Part shown: one piece after another, positions 1 to 63,250 of the stretch
How positions within the stretch are numbered: position 1 is the first letter of the stretch
Layout of the letters: every line of letters begins with the position of its first letter
From: Fratercula arctica
Lineage: Eukaryota > Chordata > Aves > Charadriiformes > Alcidae
Assembly: GCA_947846985.1 (NCBI GenBank)
Contig: CANTUZ010000001.1
Coordinates: 30,466,727-30,530,726, forward strand
Length of the DNA: 64,000 bases
Direction: 5' to 3'
Made by a program: the position numbers and the translations under genes
Notes under the pieces: generated by a model
Told to the model about the DNA's origin: nothing
What the model saw: only the letters and a program-made list of their open reading frames with translations
Databases searched by the model: none

Positions 1-2675
1 CCTCAACCTGTGCGACATGAAGGGCTTCCATCTGCAGCTCTGCAGCCTCCTCACCGCTCCATGTCTCCCCACCATGCTGCTGGGTCCTCTCCAGTCCCTC
101 AGTGGTGGTTTTCCCTTGTCAACCCATGTTGTTCTTGTCTTATTCTCATGGCCCTGCACCTACAAACCCCATCATGATGGGCGCCCTTGACAAGTGACGG
201 CCACCAGCATGAGAATCACCTTCCCTTCCCACCTCTCTTCCTATTCTAAGGTTGTCGCTCTCAGCTTACATTAGGGGGCCTGACAAAATGCACGCACAAA
301 GCTTCACAAGCAACCAGTGAGCCCCATCAGCATGTCCTCCCATCAGCACTGACATCTTTGTAAGCAGGAACAACCAAAAGGGAGTTTGAGAAGGTAAAAG
401 AAAAAAATAAAATTAAAAAAATACATGTAGTTACCACGAGAAATTTGTCTGCAGGGAGGGCACCCACACCACCAGAGAGGATGCCCGTGGGAGGACACTC
501 CTCTGGGGATCTCCTGTTCCTTCTCCTCCCAGCTGGCCATGGGGTCGTGTTTTCCTTTCCCTTCTGTTTCTCTCCTTTTATTTTTTTATCTTTCCCCAAA
601 ATCAGCCATTACCTCTGGAGTCAATGCATGCCACCAGCGACAGACCCCATGAATAAATCTTTGTGCAGGTCCAGCTGTCTCAACATCCTCCACACAACAA
701 CTTGGGGGAGGCTGCAGGCAGCTGAGCACCATCCAGCAGGTGAGCATCAACGGGAAATGGTGCCCATATTCCCATAGGATGCAGTGCCCACCAGCCCCTG
801 GCACTCCTGTGTTGGGATCACATGGGGGAAGGCTCCAGGAGCGACACAGAGCCTGGCGACCAGGAGACAAGGTCCATGTGATACCTGGTGACCTGCAGGA
901 AGAGGTCCATCCAGGATCAGTCCTGCTGGAGCATCCTCACGGGACCAAGTCAAGGTCCATCAGAAAGGCAGAGAGCTGTGAGCAAAGAAGCTCTCTGCCT
1001 TCTTTGCTTTGTAGTTGGTTCTTCCTTCACCATACATTATCTTCAAACACTTAAGGCAGCATCAGAGATTAAAAGAAATTCCTATTCTTAACCAAAACAA
1101 CTCACAAGGTTTCCCACTTTGATGAACAGCTCCAGTCCCAAGAGGGAACACATGAATACAGAAAACAAGGTTAGGATCCATTTTCCTGCCTCTCCTCTTC
1201 CGTGGCACCATTTCATTTCACTTTGCTGGGAAGCCCGATGCCTAATGGGTTCCCGGTGCTCATGAACCACATCAGGTATTGTCAGAAAGCCACTCAAAAG
1301 GATGAATGCAGGCCTGCTTTAAAAAGGGACAGTGTAAAAATAGCACTCCCTCGCTTGACACATCTGACCAAGTAGAGCAGACCTCTATGTGCGCTCAGAA
1401 AACAGCTATTTACTTTCATGAACAAAACAAAACCCTCTCCCTGCAAGCACACACCCATATGCTTAGCCTTATGCATGTGTGGCGTCTGGTTTATTCAGTC
1501 AAAATAGCTGCGCACATTGTTATTTTCAGGATTTGAGAAGCTATTGCCATGGGGACTGAAGATCCAAATAGATCCTGAGATCAGATCACAGGAGGTTTTA
1601 AAATAAAATTGTCATTTCTGCCAATAATCATATGAAACGGGTTTCAATGCGTAAGTGTGGGGATGTGCTGCTTTGGTGACTTCTTACAAATTGAAGTTAC
1701 AGAAACAAGAAGAATATTATATGTTGTTCGTAACAGCCATAACAATTCGTAACAGTTCGTAACAATATCAAATGTATAATCATTTGCAGGCTTTAAGTAT
1801 GCAGAAGATCTCATCAAATGAGCAGGAGATGGTGGTGGTAGCCAGCTGTAGTGGGTCTGTGTTGGTACCAGAAGCATAACCGCACTTGAATTTTCTTCCA
1901 TCGAGGCACACAAAGGGAAGGGTCTCTTGTTCCAGATTCACATAGCACCACATGTGTGACTTTCTTATCTCTGCAGCAAGACAAGCTATTATACAGAGAG
2001 AGATAGATATAAAATAAATAAATAAATAAACTTACACTGGAGTAGAAACTAAAACTTGTTTTTCAGAACAGAAGTTATTGGAATCTGCCTCTACTTCTGC
2101 GTAATCTCTGCAGGGAAGCGATCTCAGGCTGTGCTATCAGCTCTGGCAAATGAAGCGATGTCAAGGCAGGTTAATACTTGGATATGAGAACAAGAAAGAA
2201 AATCCGCCTTTCTCAGGATGCTGTAATCAGAGCTGCATTAACCAGGGATGGAGACAGCCTGCTCAGGGTGGGTGCGGGGAGGCGCTGGTTGCACAACTTG
2301 CACATGTTGCATTGCTGGGACCGAGGGGAGGGAGGGGGAACCAGAAACCTCCCAGATCCACCTCAGTAAATCTTTGTGTTGTCTGTCGTAATTACTTGCA
2401 TTCGTTTGTCTTTGCTTACACAAAAAGTTCTTAATCTATGTGAGTGAAAGCAGAACAAATCCAAGTGAAGGCTCCTGATAGTGTTTAACAATGTGAGCAC
2501 TAAAGATACTTTGGTGTCACTGCAACTCCACTTTGAGATACTTCTGCTAAAAAAATGCCTCTTTTCTGCAGTGCAGGTGTAAGTCTTGCAGTTCTCAGCA
2601 ACTGTGTTTATGAAAAAAAGTGTATTGCTAACGCGTGCCTAAATCTGAAACGGGTCATTTTGCTTTGTGATGGCG
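1..2675. other. Upstream intergenic sequence, no gene recognised
   Basis: Moderate-GC sequence in which the open frames are short, overlap on both strands and show no domain I recognise. Small features are an (AAAT)n-type microsatellite near 2010-2030 and three copies of TTCGTAACA at 1727, 1746 and 1756. Some of this is probably decayed repeat sequence, but I cannot name the families. Confidence 0.6.
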
Positions 2676-2856
2676 TGCTGGGTTGACCCTGACTGGATGC
2701 CAGGTGCCCACCAAAAGCTGCTCTATCACTCCCCTCCTCAATGAACAGAGGGAGAAAAATACAACAAAAGGCTCGTGGGTCAAGATAAGAACAGGGAGAT
2801 CACTCAGCAATTACCATCACGGGCAAAACAGACTCAATTTGGGACAATGAATATAA

Positions 2857-2862
2857 TTTATT
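2857..2862 (-). promoter_or_regulatory. AATAAA polyadenylation signal within the LTR
   Basis: The plus strand reads TTTATT, giving AATAAA on the minus strand near the 3' end of the LTR. This is where an LTR normally carries its poly(A) signal. No evidence that it is used. Confidence 0.4.
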
Positions 2863-3227
2863 GCAAATCAAATCATGGTAGGATTAAGAGAAATTAACCA
2901 AATCCTAAAACACCTCCCCCCTACTCCTCCCTCATTCTTCCCAGGCTCAACTTCACTCCTGACTTCTCTACCTCCTTCCCCTGCACCAGCGCAGGGGGAT
3001 GGGGAATGGGGGTTGTGGTCAGTTCATCACACGTTGTCTCTGCCACTCCTTCCTCCTCAGGGGGAGAACTCCTCACACACTTCCCCTGCTCCAGCATGGA
3101 GTCCCTCCCATGGGCTGCAGTTCTTCCCTAATTGCTCCAGCATGGGTCCTTTCCATGGGGTGCAGTCATTCAGAAACAGACTGCACCAGCGTAGGTCCTC
3201 CATGGTGTCACAAGTCCTGCCAGCAAA

Positions 3228-3329
3228 CCTGCTCCAGCATGGGCTCCTCTCTCCATGGGTCACAGGTCCTGCCAGGAGCCTGCTCCAGCATGGGCTCCTC
3301 TCTCCATGGGTCACAGGTCCTGCCAGGAG
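3228..3329. repeat. Two identical 51-bp tandem units inside the LTR
   Basis: Unit 1 (3228-3278) and unit 2 (3279-3329) begin CCTGCTCCAGCATGGG and end GTCCTGCCAGGAG, and I see no mismatch between them. They sit within a longer array of diverged 40-51 bp units from about 3085 to 3500. Perfect identity in an otherwise eroded LTR suggests a recent duplication and possible copy-number variation. Confidence 0.85.
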
Positions 3330-3817
3330 CCTGCTCCTGTGCAGACTTACCATGGGGTCACAGCCTCCTTCGGGCATCCACCTGCTCTGGCGTGGGGTCC
3401 TCCCCGGACTGCAGATGGATATCTGCTCCACCATTAACCACCAGGGGCTGCAGGGGGACAGCCTGCCTCACCATGGTCTTCACCACGGGCTGCAGGGGAA
3501 TCTCTGCTCCGGCACCTGGAGCACCTCCTCCCCCTCCTTCTTCACTGACCTCGGTGTCTGCAGAGTTGTTGCTCTCACATATTCTCACTCCTCTCTTTGG
3601 CTGCAATTGTGCAGTTTTCTTTTTCCCCTTCTTAACTATGTTATCCCAGAGGTGCTACCACCATCACTGACGGGCGCAGCCTCGGCCAGCAGCTGGTCCA
3701 TCTTGGAGCCAGCTGACATTGGCTCTGTCAGACATAGGGGAAGCTTCTAGTGTCTTCTCACAGAAGCTGCCCCTGTAGCCCTCCTGCTACAAAACCTTGC
3801 CATGCAAACCCAGTACG

Positions 3818-6800
3818 GAGGGTAACGTGCTGGCTATTCACATCTGTGCTAGCTAAATGCATCTGTCTTGGTGGATCAAACCACCATTTCCCCATCCATC
3901 CATAGACATTAATATGTGTCAGTTAATGTATATCACTCACTACCTGTTCAAAACAGCAGTGTCGCAGCACCATAGTGTTTAGGAATCTGGCAGTACATGG
4001 GGCTTTCAGCATGACTTCGCACTACGATTTCAAGGTGATAAAGGTCAGTCCAACCACAGAGCTCCAAACCTGCAGTTTGTTTACTTCAGAAGTGATCCTC
4101 CGGTGCCACCAAACCAGAGGCTACAAGAGAAGAGCCGTCTTCTTCCCTTGTGCTGCTGAAATGCAAAGAATTGTCTAATGTGCATCAAACCTCTCATTGT
4201 CTGGAGCTGTCAGCACAAGGGAGTTCGTGAGCTGAGGCCTGACCCAGCAGACTACCAGTGCTCCAGAGACATTTTAAGTGTTCATTAAAATAAGGTTGTC
4301 CTGTCTGGATTGCCTTTGGGAGACCCAGCTAAAGCAAACCAGGTCTCTCCCGTGTTTCACAGTCCAACTGTAGCCCTGAGCTGGGTATACAGGCTGGTCT
4401 GCAGGAGCTTCAATACCTCTGGGGAGGACAGGCCATGGACACCGGTCCTGCCAGCCAGCAGTAGAGTAGGCTGTGACAGAAGAGCTGCCCATCCACTGCT
4501 GAACTTCACCATCACCAGGCCCAGCTGGCACACCCAGCTCTGCATTGTCCATCTCGCGCACACACTGCAACCACATCAAAATGTGCAGTACCATCACCCT
4601 GCTGCAAGTGATGCTGGTGAGGTCTGGCCACAGAGAATTGCCCCAAGCTCACCCACAGTCTTCAAGATGAGGTCAGATGGTTTGTAGCAGATGGATCCTC
4701 CTCATGCTGGAGCTTACAGGCTGAAATATGCCCTGTGGCTAATGACAGTTGTCCCCATGGGCCCAGTGGCCATCTCCTCATAGATGGAGAGCAGCAACCT
4801 TCAGCTGGGCCCATGACTCTTGCAGTGTGGAGTACAGGGGGATTTGGGTGCCTAACTCTGAGTCCCAGGGCTCTAAAGACAGGCTGTCCCTCACCCGCTG
4901 TGTCACTCTTGACTTCACCACAGTCTCCACAGCTTGCATGAGGACTTCAAGGACTCCTTTTGCCTAGAGGGTGCACCAAGACATTGGTGGCATTGGTACA
5001 GCTTGGCACTGCCACAGCTGATGGGTCTGCTTTACTGGCCAGGAGGGACACCTGGGAAGCCACATACAGTTGACACAGGGCTACCTGCACCACACCCCCA
5101 GGGTCACAACACGTGGACTTGTACCACCAAGGATATCACCCAGGAGCATTGACTCTCCCCTCCTTTTTGCCATGACACAGAAGTAATCCTCTCCTGCTCC
5201 AGAAGGTGAGGAATGTGGTACCCCATACCCCATGACTAGCACGTTTAAAGGGGAGATCTTTATTACCTCTGCAGTTTCCCAAATAAGATGACATTATTTA
5301 CCTGGTTGCAGACCACTTCTGCAGTTACATCCCTCCCAGACATGCTTCCCTCTCACTGTCTCTACTGCAGTATTCTGTGCATCCATAATGAAGAGAAGAA
5401 AGAAAACCCCCAATTATGCCAATTAAATTATCCACTTTGAAACATAAATTAAGAGAGCCATCCTGCGGAGAGTCACTCCCAGGTCCTCAGGGACCTTCCC
5501 TGTAAACTACATCCCTTTGCTGTCTCCTTCAGGCACAGCATAGTCTATGTTAGGGATTTCCTGGTCCTTTTTGGCTCTGGGGCTGGGCTTCGACCGGTGC
5601 ATTGCTGGGCTGCCTGTGCCAAAGGCTCTGAGACATGGAGGAGACTGCCCGGAGCTGTTCCTACCAGGAAAACCAGCAAGCCGATCAGGTTTTGCTGTTC
5701 ATGGCACGGCACGGCACAGCCCAGCCCAGCCTTCTGAGTACTGGCATCCTAAGGCCAAAGCCTAGGAGGCTGGCGGACCCAGCGCTATGCAAACAGTATC
5801 TCAGGAGCTTTGCCTGGATCAAAGCTCTGGGTAGGATGGCATTCTGGCTCCTGATCACCATCTGCCTTAAATTTGGGAAAGCTGCCCAGGCCCTGGTGTA
5901 AGACTCTATGACCCTTATGGTTCTGCAGCAGCTGGGAGGTCAGACATCAGGAGAAAGGGATGTCTGCAGCTCCAGGTGGGTGTCCAAGCCCTGAGCACAC
6001 CCCCCTCCTCCTGGGGCTTGGGCTGCCTGGGCCTGGGGCCAGCTTTGACAGTGCAGCTGGCTGGCCTTGAATCAAAGAGCTGTTTGAGAACAAGCTGTGA
6101 GAAGCATCGGCGGGAACTCGCTCCCCTTATCTTGGGAACTGCTTTTAAGCAGGGCTCTTGCCCTTAGTGTCTGCCTGAGCTACATGGCAGCTATGCCTGT
6201 GCCTGGCCATATAACTCACCAGTATGGACCCTGACGTGACCTGGGACCTGCCCCATCACAATGGTCTCGTCTGGTGATTGGGCTTTTGACTGACCTCAGC
6301 TACCATCACCCAACCAAGCTCTTCTTGCTTAGGTACCGTGGCAGCAGGCCCTTGTTCATGAAGCTCCTACCACATGCCCACCTTGCTGCCACCCTCAACC
6401 CCAGCTCACCTTCTCATATGGAGCTGCCTGATGGTGGGAAACAGCAGAAAATGAGGAACCAGTGTGTACTTACTCTGGGGTTTCTTGTGACAATAGCGGA
6501 GGAGGAAAGTGATGCTCTGTCCCAGAAGGAGCTTCCCCTAATTCTCCTCCCAGTCAAAGTGTGGACAAAGACGCTGGGACAGCAACTTGGCTCAGAGTAA
6601 ACACAGAGGGTTTATGAATAAACAGAGGTTTTATGGTTCCTCCTTCACTAACAACATCCCCCAGAATCTGGAAACGCTAGCAGACCAGCCAGCTGCTCCC
6701 TCAATGCTTCTGTTCCCGATCTGCAGATAATGAGGCATTTATAAATCCCAACCCTTGGGCTGTCCACTGGTTCTTCCAAAGCCAGCTTCATGCCAGCTCC

Positions 6801-9800
6801 TTCACCAGGCCTTTGTGTTGCCCCCAGAAGCGACTTCTCCCAGCAGCAAGGGCAGCTCTCTGGGACTGGTCCTGGCACAGATGTACATGGGAGGATGCTC
6901 ATTTCCCTGAGCCCTGTACCAGTCCACACACCTCCTGACAGCTCTGTTTTGGCAAAATACCATTGACTGTGGGGCCTATGGGTAGCGGGATATGGTGTGC
7001 TGCTCCAGAAATGTATTAAAGACTGCCAGGTCCATTGAGACACTGTTGAAGGACTAGGAAAGGACATCAGAGGGCTGTTGTAGCCAGGACAGGGTTCCCT
7101 TGTTTGTACCATCCTAGCCTGTGGCTGGAGTTTTCTGCCAAAAAAAACCACTCATGGGGGTTTCACCCCAGACTGGAGTCTGACACAAGATAAGCTGCCT
7201 CCACTGCGGGTGGCTGGAGAACCTGGACCTTGGTTTGAAATGGGCAAAGTCGCAACAGGATAGCATGGTGACATCTATAACCCACTACTTCGAAAATGAA
7301 GGACCATACTGTACCTTGAGAGTATTCAGGTACCAAATTCATACTGATATGGTTCACTGAACACTGAATTGCTGGTGTAAATATAAGGACTATCCTGGGC
7401 TGGACCAATGCCGTCTTTTTCAGTATGGTGTCTCCAACAGTCATCAGTAAACGGATGTCTTAAGAAAAGCATAAGAACAGGAAAAAATGTGATGCTTCCC
7501 CCACCACTTTCCCAGCTTTCAACCATTCAGATTAGGGGCTTCCTGACCTGGGTGTGGATTTTTGCACACAGCAACTTTTCATGGACTTCTCTTTGGTGGA
7601 CCTATCTCATCTCTTCTTGAGTGCATGTTACCTCTTCGCACCCAAGGTATTTGATGGCAGCCTTTGACAAAGCTGGAGTCTTTACCAGGATTTACGTCAC
7701 ATTCATTACTAAGCCTTAGCTACCATGAGGTAAGAACATAACTCTTTTCCTGTGAAGTTAAATTTATACTTCAGTGACGGAGAGAACTGCAAATGTGCAT
7801 TAATAGTCTCACAAAAATGATAGGTGTATCTTAAAGAAAAATGAGTGTTGAAGGCATCGTTTGTAGGGGACTTTGTCTTAGTTTTCTTTATGCGTTACTC
7901 ATCCCTTGTCAGAGAGCAACACCCGATGAGATGCTGCTCAGCCGGTTGCTGGAGAGCTGTACGTACAGTGGGGACAGCTGCAGACAAAGTGGGCAGGGAC
8001 CCCGGCTGTGCGTGTGTCTGAGCCTGCACCAGTCACGCTGCCTCTAACAGACCTGAGAAAGCAAGGCATGAAAGTTAACATCTGCTGGGAGTTAGAGACC
8101 ATGTGAATAGTGGCAAATTTTGTAGGGAAAAGCTTTCCTCACTCTGCCGTGCCAATAGCACTACACAGTTACAGCTGTCAGAGATGCTTAGGCGTCCCGT
8201 TTTGAGATGGGTGAGCAAGACGCGAGACCCACGAGTGGTTTAGATCAAGTTAAAGGCTTAAATAACTTTCCTTGTACCTTTCCATGATTACAAGTTGCAT
8301 GATTGCATGACCACTGTTCTTGACAGGTGGTCTATTGCCAAGTCAGCAGCAGTGGCTTAAGATGATACCACCTTGTCAGCTGTCCCACTCCTCTGCTGGG
8401 AGCAGCAGGAGGCATCCACACCTCCTCCACCCCACGGATCTTGGCTTCAGCTGCTCGTGGCTGTGAACAGCGAGACTGAGGAGCTGCCACATGTTTTATT
8501 TGCCTCTCCTGCCTCGCCTTCTAACATCCGCTAGCAGGGTGGGACTGACAACAGGTAGCGTCTTAAAGCACTGCACTTAAATCTCTGCCATCCTTCTTGG
8601 AGGGACTGCCAGCAGGAGTGTGACTCAGGTTCATTAGATTTCTTTTACATGCTAGTTTTCTTGCAGCTGTATCAACTGGTGGATACAGATAAAATCACTG
8701 ACTGCAAAAGAACAAGTGACCAGCTATCCCGGGGTGAGTGGCCTCTGACTCTGGAGGTGTAGGTGAGGTCCTGAGCTGATACCACGAACTTCCCAAAATA
8801 CGACAATATCACCTGCTGGTTTCATTTTGTTTTGCTGAAGCCAACAGATCATCCCAGAAACAAGCACAGCTCAACTCTGTTCAGTAATGGGACACCCAAA
8901 GAGTTGTTATTGTCCCACACCTTTGAATTGTGAAAGATCTTTCTTCCCCATAGCACTTTAAGATACAAAGTGTTTACATTGTCAGGGCACTAAAGGCACC
9001 CACAGACTGCACTAGCCCTACCCAGCCTCTTTTTCTCCCCTTCACCCTTTCCCATCACCCCCAGCCCAGGGCATCAGTCTGCACTTCTGGGCCAGGGCTG
9101 TGATGGAGCTGGAGACTGGCACTGCTGCAGCGTTGCTGGTGCAAGGGGCTGAAATGGAGTGTGGGGGGGTGCTTCTCAGGGACAGTAAATCCTATTAGTG
9201 TGCTCAAGGCCCTAACATATATCTTGCAGGTCTTGGCGACAAGAACACATGGATATGAAGCTCATATGGTGAGGAAGAACAGTCACCCTGAACTGCATGG
9301 TTCATTCAGTTTTCAAAGTAGCAAAGTACTCGTTCCTTATATTTTAATAGTGTCTGTTAATTACAGTGCCAAAAAGTAGTATTTGCTTAACTACATCAAA
9401 ATATTTTCTCTCTGAGTACATGCAATTTTAATTATCTAGTCAAGATCTTCACCAAGAAGCTTTATTCAGGCAGTAAAACTAATCAAACTTCCATGTAGCT
9501 CTGTCTAAGAGGCATTCAATTCCTGAGTGTCTACTAAGACTAATGAAATGCACTACAGAAACTCAGAAAGGCTTTTATCTTCTATAGGAAAAAATGGGAA
9601 ACAAAAGACATTGCCACCATTGTATCTATAAATCCTATCTAGTGGAATGGGTATAGATTTATGGATTGGCAAATTGAGTTGTCCCAGTCTGGAGACGCTC
9701 CATTTTTTATTTGCAAGTTTCCCTTTTACCTCACAGATTACGCTGGATGGATCTGAACAAAGCTCTTTTGCTCCTGGTAAAGTAGGCAGCCTCTTCAGAG

Positions 9801-11180
9801 GATAACTGCAACACCCCTGCCTAGCAGGGATGAGATCAGCATTGCTCTGGTGTCCTAGCAGGCCTGAGTAAGCCACAGCTGGCAGCTACGGCCACCTCCC
9901 TTGGCGGGTAAAACAAAGTTCTCAGCTACTGAACCTGCTTTAGCAGCTCTCTTGAAGACAGCTGGACAGCTGGATCCAATTGTCCTTCAAAAGTGCAAGT
10001 GCTAGAGCCTAAAAGCCATCTCTGACATCTCTTGACAACACACCGGTCACATTGGTTGTGCCGTTTGGCCTTTGCCCACTTCTGGCTCCTTCTTCTCTTC
10101 CATTGCTAGCAAAAATGGTGCAGCACACCCAGACAAAGCTGTTGGGAAAAGGCACAGGGGAACATGGACTGGGAGCCGAAACTCCTTGGATACAAGGGGG
10201 ATGGAAATGCTACATTGATCCCTCAGATAAGAACATTTGGCATGCAGCTGAACAACAGTGAAGAAAAGCATTAATCTTCCAGGTTTTTATTCATCTCCAT
10301 CAGGCTGTAAGCCTTGTTTCACCAGAACTGTGAGTTACAAGTTACAGTCATTTGAATGATATAAAGAGGGGCTGGGGGAAGGCAGTTAAAAAGCCGAGCT
10401 GTCAATTAGAGGGAGAGACTCTGAAAGAGGCCTGTGAAAAGCTTATATATAGCTATTAGGGTCTGCTGCAGAACCCGGTGTGGTATAAGATGAGCTAGAT
10501 ATGAACATTACATCTTTTCATTATTTTGGGGTTTTGGTTTTCTTGGATACTCTTCTCCCAAAGAAGTAATACAGTGCTTTATGGAAGGTGTTAGATCACT
10601 GCTTACTGCTGTCTACAACTACCTTACATCACCCCCCCACATTCTCTTTTCTAGCCTGGAAATACTAGGTGTGACTTCGAGGCGCTCTGTTTGACCCAAC
10701 CCGCTGTGCCCAGGCTACTGTCGATCTGGAAGTCCTGGGTCTGTTTGCAGCGTACACAACTACCACCGCAGGTGCAATAACGACTTGCTTGCAGTAATTT
10801 TGATTCTTTGAGGACAATTTGTTGGACTGTCAGAGATGACTGGTGCCCTGCGTGACAGCAGATACAACACCCAGGGAAAACAGGCAGCCCCTGTCTGCAG
10901 GCATGGGGCAACAGGGCACCTTCACCAGGTGATGGATTTGCTTCCCAGGCAGGGCTCGCTTGCACGGCACATGAGCTGAGGGAGACTTGAGGCCTTGCAG
11001 AACGTCTGGATTCGCTGGATCCTTGTTGTGCAGGATTTCTCCAGCGACACGTGTTCCTGCAGTCGCTGGGAGCAGATCCTGCCACACCAAGGCCGGATCT
11101 GTGGGTGAGCCACGCCAGGGAGGTCACCGCACGCCACATTTTGGGCGCCAAACCCGCAGCTGACAAGTGCATGGGGGCAC
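3818..11180. other. Intergenic sequence between LTR and promoter, no gene recognised
   Basis: About 7.4 kb without a recognisable gene, RNA or intact element. Open frames of 60-170 codons occur on both strands (for example 6648-7151 and 10651-11172 on the minus strand), but they match no family I know and lack consistent splice context. A short GGCAC-type tandem run lies near 5704-5720. The 4.2-6.2 kb part is richer in G+C than the rest and may contain old retroelement sequence. Confidence 0.5.
4270..5010 (-). pseudogene. Possible decayed coding remnant, identity unknown
   Basis: The minus strand contains adjoining open stretches broken by stops and frame changes. One, in the 4770-5010 part, has a helix-like, charged and leucine-rich composition typical of real protein rather than random frame. 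Another open frame of 107 codons lies at 4274-4597. It sits next to an LTR in the same orientation, so a retroelement internal remnant is possible, but I cannot match it to any family. It could equally be chance openness in GC-rich DNA. Confidence 0.15.
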
Positions 11181-11425
11181 AGGGAGCTTCCCGGCCGCCC
11201 GGGCCGCCCTGAGCCCGCCACAGCTCCCCTCACAGAGTTGATCCCGCCAGGGGCCCGGGCCCCCTCAGGAGCATGAGGCCACGGAGGAGGGTATGCCCGA
11301 CCCTCGGCGCTTCCCGGAGCCCCACGACGTTCAGCATCGAGCCGAAACCCCCTCAGCCGGGCCGGGCCGAGTGGCGGTGCCGGCGGCCTCCCCGCCCACC
11401 CGGCAGAGCGCGCCCCCGCCCGCTC

Positions 11426-11431
11426 CACGTG
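11426..11431. promoter_or_regulatory. CACGTG E-box (distal)
   Basis: Palindromic CACGTG, the core site of USF, MYC/MAX and related bHLH-ZIP factors, lies about 320 bp before the start codon. The match is seen; occupancy is not. Confidence 0.45.
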
Positions 11432-11457
11432 CCAGGCCGCCGCCCGCCCCCGCCGGG

Positions 11458-11479
11458 ACTACAGCCCCCAGCATGCCGC
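11458..11479 (+). promoter_or_regulatory. ZNF143/THAP11-type promoter motif
   Basis: The sequence ACTACAGCCCCCAGCATGC followed by CGC closely fits the long ACTACA-n(3)-CCCAGCATGC motif bound by ZNF143 with THAP11/HCFC1. That motif is typical of CpG-island promoters of constitutive genes. It lies about 270-290 bp before the start codon, directly beside the GC boxes. The match is long enough to be unlikely by chance; binding is inferred. Confidence 0.7.
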
Positions 11480-11484
11480 GCGGC

Positions 11485-11518
11485 GGGGCGGGGCGAAGAG
11501 GGGCGGTCCCCGCCCACC
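11485..11518. promoter_or_regulatory. Sp1/KLF GC boxes
   Basis: GGGGCGGGGC at 11485-11494 is a perfect GC box, followed by GGGGCGG at 11500-11506 and CCCCGCCC at 11508-11515. They lie between the ZNF143-type motif and the inverted CCAAT box. Confidence 0.65.
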
Positions 11519-11519
11519 T

Positions 11520-11525
11520 ATTGGC
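11520..11525 (-). promoter_or_regulatory. Inverted CCAAT box (NF-Y site)
   Basis: ATTGGC on the plus strand is an inverted CCAAT box directly after the GC boxes, the usual partner arrangement for NF-Y in TATA-less promoters. Confidence 0.55.
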
Positions 11526-11545
11526 GGAGCCCGCCGGCGCCGCGT

Positions 11546-11551
11546 CACGTG
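11546..11551. promoter_or_regulatory. CACGTG E-box (proximal)
   Basis: GTCACGTG context around CACGTG, 20 bp downstream of the CCAAT box and about 200 bp before the ATG. It is a candidate USF- or TFE-type site. About 25 bp further on, GTCACTCAGCAAC (11574-11586) faintly resembles an RFX X-box; I give that little weight. Confidence 0.5.
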
Positions 11552-11749
11552 CGCTCGGCGGCCGCGCTCCCCCGTCACTCAGCAACGGCCCCTCGCGCTC
11601 GTCACGGAGCGTCCCGCTCTCCCCCCGCCCCCCTTCTCCTCCCTCCTCCCCCCCCCCTCCCTCGCGCGAGCCGCCGGGAGCCGCCGCCGGAGCCGCCTCG
11701 CAGGAGCTGGGACCCGCCGCCGCCGCCGCGACCCGCCGCTGCCGCCGCC

Positions 11750-63250
<51,501 letters not shown>

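Larger units (their letters stand above)
2676..3817 (-). mobile_element. Solo-LTR-like fragment of an avian endogenous retrovirus
   Basis: Read on the minus strand, the block opens with a GGGTTTGCATGGCAAGG-like start and closes with GGTCAACCCAGCA. I recognise this pairing as an abundant bird LTR, probably of an ERV or ERVL group. An AATAAA on the minus strand about 180 bp from the end fits the R/U5 position of an LTR and supports the orientation. The central part is a run of degenerate 40-51 bp units containing GCTCCAGCATGGG and CCATGGGCTGCAG motifs. I found no polypurine tract, primer-binding site or convincing 5-bp target duplication at either edge, so it looks like a solo LTR with eroded ends. 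The long plus-strand open frame across it (2875-3750) is an artefact of the GC-rich repeat units, not a gene. Family name and exact ends are uncertain. Confidence 0.72.

Noticed and set aside
2875..3750. 291-codon plus-strand open frame
   Set aside because: It lies entirely in the LTR, and its apparent repeats are the translated 51-bp tandem units. There is no protein family similarity.
6648..7151. 167-codon minus-strand open frame
   Set aside because: Pro/Ser/Thr-rich, no known motif, no paired splice sites. Chance or old repeat is as likely as a gene.
10651..11172. 173-codon minus-strand open frame just upstream of the promoter
   Set aside because: No recognisable domain, Ser/Cys/Trp-rich random-looking composition, and overlapped by other unrelated frames. 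A divergent gene cannot be supported.
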